DNA from: JBOFIQ01 sp051654905
GTDB taxonomy: Bacteria; Actinomycetota; Actinomycetes; Propionibacteriales; Propionibacteriaceae
DNA: 64,000 nucleotides
NCBI GenBank assembly: GCA_051654905.1
Contig: JBOFYY010000158.1
Span: 209,302 to 273,301, forward strand
Direction of reading: 5' to 3'
Under the pieces are notes generated by a model. That model saw only the letters and a program-made list of their open reading frames with translations, was not told where the DNA came from and searched no databases. How positions within the stretch are numbered: the first letter of the stretch is position 1; each line of letters starts with the position of its first letter. Below, one piece after another: positions 9,701-21,700 of this stretch. The translations under genes and the position numbers were made by a program.

Positions 9701-12700
9701 AGCATTAACCGTCTTAGTAGCTGGCGCACTCGTTGCCTTATCGCCATGTGGGCCAGCAGCACTAGCAGTAACCGAGTTATCAATACGTCCCCGATCAATA
9801 TCTTTCTGCGTGACTTTGTAAGTAGCCGTACAGATTGTCGATTTTCCTGGATCCAGTGATGCTACAGGACAGGAAACCGCTGATAAGTTCGGGAGCGGAT
9901 CAACAACCGTTAGCGCTGAAAGCGTTACATAAGAAGTATTGGTTACCCCAAATGAGTAAGTAATATCTTCGCCCACGGTCTTATAAATAGCCTTATCGGC
10001 TGATTTCTTAACCGAGATTGAAGGCTTCTGATCCGTCTCTGTCCGAGCAGAAGATTGTTCTACTGGGAAAGGAATACCAGAGGGGTTACCGGCAGCATCC
10101 TTATCGTTGGATTCATTAGCAAATATCTGTGCCGTATTAGCGATAAATCCACGGTCAACATCGATCTGCTTAGTTTGGTAGGTGGCAGTACATACTAAAA
10201 CTTTCCCGGGCAGTAACGGATTAGTACCATCAAAAATAGCCCCAGTTGCTTCAAATCTACAGGTTTGGTTAGACAGATCTGGCATCGGATCAACTACCCG
10301 TGGCAGCCAAGCATCCATATTGCCAGTATTTTTAGTTCGGAAGGTGTAAGTGACAAAGTCACCAGCCTTCCAGTTAACCGGTGCAGCAACTGTCTTCTCA
10401 AAACTCAACTTCGGATTGTACAAAGCTGGAACGTGGGTACCGTCTGATCCGTTCATAGGATCACCATTTGGCTTAACCGAAGAGAACGTAGCCGTATTTG
10501 TAATACCGCCCTTTTCCAAATCAGCATGGACCGTCAAATAGGTAGCGGTACAAGTCATAGTCTTTCCCGGAGCCAAATCTGAACCCTGAGCAGGAGTACA
10601 ACTTAACGGCGCCTGGAATGTCATCGGATCAGATACGTTGGCATTCTTGAGAGTCAAGTTACCTGTGTTCTCTACCGTAATCGTATAAACGATAGGCTCG
10701 CCAACTCTTTGAACCAGCGTCTTATTGGCTTTCTTCGTTATCCGAAGGTTAGGGTTCTGCTCTGCTGATATGAGAACCGATTTCGGCTCGCTAACTACCG
10801 ACGCATTATCTGGAGCAGTTCCTGCGGCTGAAGCCGTGTTAAGAATGGAACCCGCATCAATATCAGTTTGCGTAGTTGCACGCGTTGACTGGCAGGTAAC
10901 TCTAGCCCCTGGAGCAAGCGTTACCGGCAAAGTTGCTGCCGAACCGTCTGGCTTCAGACAGGTATATGCACCCATACCTGCCAATTTGTCGGTAATAGTC
11001 GCATTAGCTACCGTAACGTTTCCAGTATTCTGCAATGTCAACGTGTAGACAACCGGATCATCGGCTTTCGCTACAACCATCCGATCAGCAGTCTTAGATA
11101 GCTCTAGTTTCGGACTCTGATCTACTAGAACATCAACATCAGCAGTCAACACGTACTTATTTTTATCGTCATACGTTGGTGGAACTACCGACGAGAACTG
11201 TGCTGTGTTATGGATCTTTCCAGCATCAATATCTGCCTGCTGTACTACATATGTCGTAGTACAAGTCACAACTGCTCCCGGAGCAACTGAGGTCTTTCCT
11301 AGTTCGCGGTCGCACTGTACTGGCTTAGCGCCAATTAGTTTATCGACCATTTCCCCAGCAAAGAGCGAGTAGCTACCGGTATTAGTTAATACGATTGTAA
11401 AGGTAACTGTTTCACCAGCTTGTTTTACTCGCTCAGGTTTAGCCGACTTAGTCAACGTTGCTGAAGCGATTCCTGGCGCGGCCAGTACCTTATCGCTAGA
11501 TTCCTTCTCGGCAATCGGCTTATCGTAAGGATCAGTCGCCGTAGCTTTAGCGGTATTAGGAACTGAACCTTTATCAACATGATCTTGCCCAGTAGCAATA
11601 GTTGCCTGACAGGTCATCACTGCACCTGGCGCAAGACTGCTTCCCTGAGCTGGGGTACAAGTCAATGAAGTCAGATCAGGATTATCATCGTCTACTCGAA
11701 CATTCTTAAGCGTGACATTTCCACTGTTGGTAGCCACGATAGTGAATGCTGCCATATCACCTAGCTTCACCGGAATTGTAGATGCGGCTTTCTTTACTAG
11801 ATCAAGTTTCGGATCAGAGGTGACCGGAACTGTATCTGTATCGGTTCCCGGGATCACTGGGTCGCCACCAACCGGATCAACACCTGTCACAGAAGCTGAG
11901 TTATCGATATGTCCTCGGTCAAGATCAGTCTGCTTCACCTTGTATGTAGCAGTACAGGTTGTGCTCTCTTTTACATCAAGAGCAGCTTTCTGACATACCG
12001 GTAAGCTCAGATCAGCCATCGGATCGCTGAGAACGATCTGCTCGATTTTTACGTTACCAATATTAGTTACCGTAAAGGTATAGGTAACAACCTCATCGAC
12101 TTTAGAAACTGCCGCCAAATTATGGGACTTATCTAGTTGCAGTTTCGGGATGTGAACTGGAGTCACTGTTGCCGAGGCTGAAACCGGATCTACCGGCTTA
12201 TTCTTTGGGTCAAGCGCTTTCAGCGTAGCCGTATTATCAAGAGTCGGAAGATTCATTTCATCTGCGGTTACAACCTTTGTAGCGCTACAGTGAATTTCTT
12301 TGCCTGGAGCTAGGTCAGCAGCAAGATCTTTCTCACACTTGATAGCGGACAAACCCGACATTGTGTCAGTCAAGGTCAACCCATGAAGCGTAGCTGTACC
12401 GTCGTTCAAGATAGTGAAGTTATACGACACTTGGTCGCCAGCTTTTTGGATACGCAGCGGCGCAGCCTTCTTAACTAATGTCATGTGTGGCTTTGTAACA
12501 GTCTCCACCAAAGCGCTATCGCGGACTGGGTCTACTGCACCCTTAAGCGTAGCTCCGGTAGCAACCGCAGTATTAGGAATAGATCCAGCATCTAGATCTA
12601 CCTGAGTTGCATTGTACTGCACTCGGCAAGTACGTACCTCACCTGGCTTCAAAGAAACCAGCCCTAATCCATCACGCGTAGAACCGTCAACAGCTCTAAT

Positions 12701-15700
12701 CTGACAGCCAAGTTTAGTCAGCTTATTATCGCCAATAACATCATCTTTAATATCGCTATTGGTGATAGTCACGTTACCGGTATTGGTTAGTACCAAGGTG
12801 TATTCGATAGGAGTACCTACCGCATTTACCGTTACTACCGATGGGGTCTTCTTCAAAGTCATCGCAGGCTTAAGATCAGCCGGAACCTCAACATTATCTG
12901 TTACCGGCTGAGTAGCGGTTCCGTCTGGAGACTTACCGACTACTGAAGCGGTATTAACTACCTTGGTGGCATCAAGATCATCTTGCGTAACTGTGTAATT
13001 GGCGGTACATGTCGTTGACGCAGCTGGATCTAACTTCCCATTTGCCAATGCTGGGCAGATAAGATCCGACAGTCCATGTCCAGTAAGTGAATCAGTAACA
13101 GCAATATCTGTGATTGATACGTTGCCCTTATTCGTTACTAAGAAGGTGTAGTCAATAACCTGTCCAACCGCATTAAAGCTAGTCAGCGACGCTGACTTAT
13201 CGAAAGCTAGCTGTGGATTCTGATCTATCTGTACAACAGCCCGGGCCGTATCGGTGACAACCTGACCGTCCGCTGATCGACCAGTCACCGTTGCAGTGTT
13301 GGACAATCCCGGATCGCCAGCATCAATATCTTCTTGAGACACGGTGTAGGTCGCCGTGCAATCGGTGCTAGCTTTCGGAGCCAAAGTTGTTACTGGGCAG
13401 GTTACATTCAAAGACTTGGAGTTTACCTTTGTAGTAAATGCATCAGTTACTTCTAAGCCTGAAAGTGTTGCAGTTCCAGTGTTAACAAGATGGAAAGTAT
13501 AGGTAATTTCCTGTCCAGCTTTGTCGGTAACCGCCAAGCTAGCCGACTTGGTTATATCAACTTCTGCTTTCAGCACTGCCGTTGATATTTGAGTTGCATC
13601 GTTAGAGCGAACTTCAGCATTCCCCATTGAGTTAGGAGCTGCACCTGTGGCATGAGCTTTGTTAACAATTGTCGTCGCGTCTAGGTCAGGCTGCGTCACA
13701 GCGTACTCGGCTGAACAGGTCATCTCTTTACCACCGGCAAGGGCTGAGCCTAGCGCCGGAGAACACGTTATTCCCTTCAATCCAGCCAGCTCATCATGTA
13801 GCTGCACATTAGCTAGCGAAACGTTGCCACTATTTTTAATAGTGAAGGAATAGCGCAATGTTTCATCAACTTGGCTATAAGTCGTCTTATCCAACTGCTT
13901 TGTGATTGTTAGACCAGTCTTCTGCTCAGCAGTTACAACCTTAGTATCTGTTTTAGGTTCGATAGCTGATCCAGCTGGGTCTAGTGGGCTCATCGTTGCC
14001 TTATTGACAATAGATCCAGCGTCAATATCTGCTTGAGTTACCGTCAAAGTTGCCGTACAAGTACGCTTATCTCCCGGACGAACCGTTGTTGGTTCTGGCG
14101 TACATGTCATTCCCGACAAACGCTTAGCGAGTACATCTGATGGAACCATATTAGACAAAGTGATATTGCCGGTATTTGTTCCTACAAAGGTGTAGGTAAC
14201 GACTTCTCCAACCTTACTATAACCCGAAATATCAGCTTTCTTTTCAAAGGTGAAACTTGGCTTTTGTACTGTTGATACAGCAGTGCTATCAGTTGCAGTT
14301 GTTTGCCCATCGATATCGGTAGCAGTCACCGTTGCCCGGTTAGGAATCTGCTTTTGGTCAAGCTGCGACTGTGAAACCGTCAAAGCCGCAGTACAAGTCA
14401 TTGACTCCCCTGGCTTCAGCGAATCCCGCGGACATACTGGGGCAGACAATCCACTCATCGAGTCTGTCACGGTGATGCTGTTTTCTACCAAGTTTCCAGT
14501 ATTGGTAACGAGGAAGGAATAATCCACAATATCGCCGACGGTATCGACAGCTCCGTCTCGTGGGTTTGCAGTTTTCTTTAGCGAGATTGATGGGGCATGG
14601 TTTGCCGTTACAGTAGCTGATGCTTTTCCTGTTAGATCAACTAATTTTCCAGCATTAAGCGTATTCCCTGTTGCTACCGCCGAGTTATCAATCTTCTTAG
14701 CATCAATATCGGATTGTTTGACCGTATACGTAGCGGTACAGGTTACTTGTCCTGGATGATCGATATCTGGGGAACCTGATACTACTGTTGTAGGGCAGGA
14801 AATCGCTGAAAGATCCTTCAAAGGGTCAGTAATCTTGAGATCATTGATTGCTGCAGTTCCCAGGTTCGTAACCAAGAAAGAATAAGTAATAGTTTCCCCA
14901 GCTTTTGTCGCGACCCGAGGCGTAGCTGACTTCTCTAGCGAAAGACCAGTTTGCCCAAAGTAAACAACCTCTAGAACCGCTGCACTGGTAGCGTCATGAT
15001 CTTTACCTTGGTTATCGGTACCATGACCAGCAGCCTCATTAATAATCGCACCTGAGTCGAGGTCAGCCTGCGTTGTAGTGTAAGCACCAGAGCAAGTCAT
15101 AGTTTCATTCGGATGCAGCAATGACCCCATAGCTGGCGAACACTGAAATGTTGTTGCCTTAAGTTTCTTATCTGTAATGGTGACGTTATTAAGGTCAACG
15201 TTTCCGCTATTTCGCGCCACGATCGTATAATTGATGACCTGTCCTACTCGAGAATAAGTTTGCGCCGAAGCAGTTTTATTCATCTCAAAGTCGGGGCTAG
15301 GCAACAAGTAAACTGTCGTTGGACCAGCTGGAGCTCCTAGCGCTGGGCTGGACTGCAATGTTGGCATAGCAGAACCATCGGGGATTTTAGCATTCACAAC
15401 AGCCTGGTTAGGCCAATCAATTCCTTCAGTATCAGCATTGGGATCCTTAACCTCAAAATCAGCTTGGGTAAAGATTCGAGATCCTCGACAAACTTTCTGT
15501 CGTCCTGGCGCCAAAGTCTTGGTGCTTGTTAGATCAGGTACTTTAGACCCATCAGCATTCAAAATTTCGCAATCAAGTTTTTTACCAGTAGCAGCATTAT
15601 CGATACGGGGATCATCGAAAAATACATTACGCAAAGTAACATTTCCAGTATTTACTACCGTGAATGTATATTCGACCACTTCTCCTATCTTCTTAACTTT

Positions 15701-18700
15701 ATCATGGTCAGCAATCTTAGTAAAAGTCCACGCTGGCGCAGCGGGAGCTTTAATTTCTACCGAATCCGTAGCTTCTGGCACTTCAGCACCGCTAGCTGTT
15801 TTACCATTGACGGTTGCCGTATTAGTGAATGTGCCTGCATCAATATCTTCTTGCTTAACTGTATAAGCAGCTTTACAGGTCATTGAAGCAGCTGGAGCTA
15901 ACGAAGTTTGCGGGCAACTCATCGGCGCATTCGCATTAATCATGCGGTCGGTTAGGGCAATATCGCTAATAGTGATATTGCCCTCGTTCTTTACGACAAA
16001 AGTAAAGTTAACGATATCGCCAGCCTTTGCCACTGTTGCGACATCGGCAGATTTATCAACTGTTAGCTTGGGATCTTGCGAAATACGCAAAGTAGCCGAA
16101 CTAGTTTTCGTTACTTCCTTACCGGTAGCATCCGTTGCCGAAACTGTAGCCGTATTTAAAACGGTTCCGCTATCAGCTTGAGCCTGTGTTAGCTTCATCG
16201 TCGCAGTACAGGTTGTCGAAGCATCGGGAGCCAGGGTTGTTACTGGACAACTAACTGCACTTAATTCAGGCAGAGGATCTTTAACAGCAACATTATTAAG
16301 TGTCACGTTACCAGTGTTCTTAACCACAAATGAATACGTCACGGTCTCGCCAGTTTTACTAGCCGGGTTAGGAGATACTGACTTATTCAAGGAGATTGCT
16401 GGTTTGAGATCAGCAGTAGCAACTTTGGAGTCGGTCTTGGTCAAAACCGAACCGTCAGGAGCAGTTGCTGAACCAGTGGCAGAGTTAACTACTGATTGCG
16501 CGTCAAGATCCTTTTGCGCAATCGTATAAGTTGCGGTGCAGCGCAAAGAGGCCTTTGGTTCAAGAGCAGTGACATTAGCTGGCGTACACACCGGGTTAGT
16601 TAGCCCGGCAAGAGTGTCCGATACCTTTGGTGCGGCCAAAGTCACATTGCCATCATTTGTCAAGGTGAAAGTGTAAGTTAGCACCTGCCCAACACGAGAA
16701 TAACTAGTGGTATCTAAGGCTTTGGTAAAAGCAATAGAAGGCTTTTGCTTAGCGGGCACCACAGCAGATGAAGTGTCAGTAATATCATCGGCAGTCACCG
16801 TAGAATCGCCGCCCGGCTTTTCGCTACGGACTGTAGCTGTGTCTTTAACGCTACCTGCGTTTAAATCGCTCTGTTTGACTGCATATGTTGCAGTACAGGT
16901 TGCAGTTGCGTTCGGCGCCAAAGATGTAACTCCGCGGCAATCAATAGCAGAAAGTCCGTCATGAGGATCAACAATCTTCAATGATCCAAGCGTGACATTA
17001 CCCTCATTTTTTACTTCATAAGAGTAGGTTACAATCTGCCCTGCAGCATCTACTTCCACCAAAGATGCTGTCTTTTTAAGCGTTATCTTCGGTTCCTGAG
17101 TCACTGTAACTACTGCCTGTGCTGGATCAGCATTAACAGTGCTACCGTCGGGAGCTTTTCCGTTTGTAGTAGCCGTATTAACAATTTTCCCAGCGTCAAG
17201 ATCACTTTGGATTGCTGCACGCGTAGCCTGACATGTCATCGTAGCGTTGGGGGCTAACGCACTACCTAACGCTGGCGAGCAGGTTAGTTTGTCAGCAGTT
17301 ATCAACGAATCCACTACCTGAACATTTGTTACTGTTACATTGCCAGGGTTAGTTACCACAATCTCGTAGCTAACCTGCTCCCCTAACGTCTTTACCGCCG
17401 TAGGCTTAGCAGTCTTGGTAACTTTCAGCTTAGGATCAGCAGCGATAGTTACTGTTGCTTCAGCAGTAGCTGGAGTCACTGCCACATTCTTAGGATCAAC
17501 GCCTGTAACTGATGCCTTATTTACAAATTTTCCAGCCGCCTGGTCTAGGTCGATCTGCTTTGTAACATAAGTAGCAGTACAGGTTGTAGATTTGCCTGGA
17601 TCTAAGGTGGTGACTGGGCAAGTAATATCAGACAAACCTGGCAGATCGGTATCAGTAACTGCAATGTTCTTGATAGTAACATTACCGGTATTGGTTACCC
17701 CAAATGAATAGGTCACAGTTTGCCCAACAGCTGTGACGCGCTCTGGCGCCGCAGTTTTAGTTAAAGCCAACGATGCTTTCTGATTAACCGTAACTGTTTC
17801 ACTAGCTGTTGGAGTCAACGCCGCACCAGTAGGTGGTGTTACTGACGATCCCGCAGTATTTAGAATCGAGCCAGCATTAACATCATTCTGGGTTGAGGTA
17901 TATGTTCCAGTACAAGTCATACTTGCTTCTGGAGCTAGCTTAGATCCCAATGCTGGGCTACAGGATAAAGTTCCCAACTTAGGATCAGTAATCTGGGCAT
18001 TAGAAAGCGTAACGTTACCGGTATTACTCAAAACTAACGTGTAAGAAATTGCTTTTCCAGCCTCAGTAATAGAGCTAGGATTAGCTGTTTTCGTCAACTT
18101 AGCATTCGGCTCTTGAGTAGCAGTTGCTTTGAAAGTTCCCTGGTTAGTTACCTTCGTACCAGTTGGAGATACGCCTGCCGCCGTCGCTGTATTAGTTAAT
18201 GTTCCGTTATCGATATCTGCCTGCACAATAGCGCGAGTACCTGTACAAGTACGAACTTGTCCAGGCTCAAAGGCTGTAGCGTTACCACCTGTGCAAGTTA
18301 GCGGAGATGACGCCGGGAACATTGGGTCAGTCACAGTTAGGTTAGAAATCGTGACGTTACCGGAGTTAGTTACGGTGATCGTGTAAGCAATAGTGTCCCC
18401 AACTTTGCTATAGCGATCCACAGATCCCGTCTTTGTTACTGAAAGCTGCGGATCTCGGCTAGTTGTTACCGTTGCCGAATCTTCTTTAGCTATTGCAGCT
18501 CCCTTAGGTGTCGTCAAAGTAGCTTTCGCCGTATTCAAGATAGAACCAGCGTTAACATCTGTCTGAGTAGCTGTATAGGTTCCTGTACATACTGTTGTTT
18601 TTCCTGGATCCAGATCTGCGCCTTGCGCTACTGGAGTACAGGAGAGAGCCGCCACCTTAGGGTCAGTCACCGCAAGGCTGGACATCGTAACGTTACCGGT

Positions 18701-21700
18701 GTTTTCTACCGTTATAGAGTATGTGACAACTTCGCCAGCCCGAGTGATCTGTAATGGACTAGCAGCTTTCTTGACCGTGAACTTGGGATCCTGTGTCACT
18801 GTTACGTTGGCAGTTCCCGTCGCCGAGGGCGAAGCTCCGGTAGGGCTGCTAGCAGTTACCGTTGCAGTATTAGAAATAGCTCCAGCATTAACGTCTGCCA
18901 AAGTAGTAGCGCGCGCTGCGGTGCAAGTAGCTAAAGCGCCAGGAGCCAGCGAAGCGACAGTATCGGTACCATTTCCACAGTTGACTTTAGATAAGCCATT
19001 CAGCGGATCGGCAACCTTTACATTCGTAAGCGTAGTATTTCCAGAGTTACGAGTTACGAAAGTATAAGTAACTTGATCCCCAACTTTAGTAACTGTTGTG
19101 GGGGAAGCTGTTTTTGATAATGCGATGCCATCAGTACGAACTGCTGGAATTGTCACCTTTTTAGCATCTGACAATTTAGTATTATGCGAATCTGTAGCAG
19201 TCGCCTTGGCATCATTTACCAGGCTTCCAGCATCAATATCGCTCTGCCTAACTTTATATGTTGCAGTACATGACATTTTTGCGCCTGGAATTAATTTACC
19301 TCCTTGATCCTGCGAGCAAGCCCCCATAACTAATCCCGGCATTACATCAACAACTCGAACATCATTAATTGTTGTATTACCACTATTAGTCACCGTTAAC
19401 GTATAGGTAATAGTCTGATCTGGAGCCGAATAATCGACACGTGAAGCAACTTTATCTAAAGCAAGTCCTGGCTTAGTAGCCGGATCAATTACCCACGACT
19501 TAGAATCCACCGGAACCGCAGCCCCAGAAGGAGCCGTGGCAGACAATGAAGCCGTATTAATAATTGAGCCACCATCGATGTCATTTTGAGTAACAGTTAA
19601 TGATGCTGTACACACCATTTCCCTGCCTGGCTCTAAGGTAGCAGGAGCAGCTGGAGTACAAACACGATTAGTAAGACGAGGCATTCCATCATTAATCTGA
19701 ACTCCGGTTAAAGCAACGTTACCTTCATTCTTTGCTTTTAATGTATAGTTAACCACTTGGCCTACTGCACCGAAAGTTTTAGCATCAGCTGTTTTTTCCA
19801 AAGTAGCTTTGGGAAACTGGGCAGCATTAACAGTTTCTATAGCATTAGCACTAACTGAAGTTCCTTTAGGAGAAGTAGCAGCAACTGTCGCAGTATTTAC
19901 TACCTTTCCAGCATTTAAATCGCTTTGCAGAGTAACTCTAGTAGCAGTACATAATAGATTTTTACCAGGATCAAGGCTAGTAGGAAGAGTTTTAGCAGCA
20001 CCATCAATATTACAAGCTAATGCCGAAACATCTTTCAAGGAATCGGTGGGATTTACTCCCGCAAGAGTCGTATTACCAGTATTGCTAACCGTAAAAGTAT
20101 AGGTAACAACCTGTCCAACTTTATCTATAGTTTTAGGGCTAGCGATCTTTGTCATTTTAATTTCTGGCCGCTGAACTGGGGTCAGCGTCACTTGCGCAGC
20201 ACCGTCAGTAGTTGTTCCGTCTGGAGCAGTACTAGTAGCAGTAGCACTATTTACCAACGTTCCCGCATTAACATCAGCTACTGTCACGGTATAAGGATTA
20301 GCAGTACATTTCGCGGTAACGCCTGGAGCGATTGTGGTAGGCGAACAGCTAATTCCAGTAACTTTCGGGTCAGCAACTGTCACTTTAGTCAAAGTAACTG
20401 AACCCGTGTTAAGAACTGAAAAAGAATACTTGACGGTATCGCCAGAATCCAAAACACCATTACCGTTAACATCTGTCGTATCTGCTGACTTAGTTAGCTT
20501 AAGGGCCTTGTTACCCACAGTAACTTCGCTAGATGACGTAACAACCTGCCCTGAAGGTGGTGTAGCCGTTACCGTGGCATGATTCACATGGGCTGTCGAA
20601 TTTTGAGCAGTAAAAGGAATCGCGTCACAGGTGTAGGTTGTGGTTGCTCCAGGAGCAAGCGGAGTAGAAATAGTTTTGTTGCACGATGGAAACTCTGGAT
20701 CATTTACTGCTAAAGTATTCAAAATCGAAGTACCTGTATTTTTGATTGTAAAAGTGTAAGTTACTGACTCTTTTACTCCAGCAGCTGACTTATTGGCAGT
20801 TTTTTCCATATTAACAGCAGATGCTTGCATAACCGCAGGACTATCAGTTTTATAGGTTAATGGAACTTTGTTCTCCGAAGCTGACGTTGCCTGCCCAGAT
20901 CCTGTTGCAGTAATTCCATTAGTTTGTGTTCCAGTTAGAATAGCGCCGATACAATCGTAGCTATAAGTACTACCTGCAGAAATCTGATCCACTGACTTAG
21001 TACAATTTGGTACCGTTGGATCTTGTACATTTACATTAAAAATATCAGCAGTACCTGTATTTTTTACTGTAATAACCCAAGTAGAAGGCGTACCCATAGG
21101 AGCATCAGGATATTTAGGAGCCTTGCTAACTTCCCATTTAGCGATAAGGACCTTAGAAACGTTAGAGTCCGCTACTGGAATATTCGTTCCAGTTTGTCCT
21201 TTGACTGAAGCACTATTATCGTAAGCAGTACTAGTAGCAGGAGCATCACAAGTATACTGGATAGAACCACCAGCAGGTAAAAATCCATTACCTTGGGGGA
21301 AGGTCTGTTTAATCAAAGCAGAGATTTGCGCTTCTGTGCGCATACACTGTGGCACTAACTGATCTGCCACTGATAATTTAGTCAATGCAACTGAACCAGA
21401 ATTATAAACTGTAATACGGAATGATGGAGTTGCCCCAGGAGCTATAGCTTGATCTTGTTCACCATTCTTAGCAGTCTTCATGATTTTGACATCAGCAAGC
21501 GGAACTGAAACCACTACATTCGTCACAAGATAAGAATCCTGAGCTGTACCTAGCTCCAAGGACATAGTACTATCGCCAGCTACCAACCAGGGCAAAGCAG
21601 ATGACGATGCCGAAACAGATCCATTATAAAATTTTGTATTTTGCCCGTTAAAAGGAACGGACCCATCAGAAACTGATTGGAAGTAGTTATTTTTATCACC

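Noticed and set aside
7044..20582. Many plus-strand open frames opposite the giant gene.
   Set aside because: They lack ribosome binding sites and family sequence and follow from the biased codon use of the Thr/Ala/Val-rich repeats.
6940..21485. Regular repeats that at first look like a CRISPR array or DNA satellite.
   Set aside because: The period is about 345 bases, the copies are diverged in DNA, and the conservation is at protein level in one long frame.
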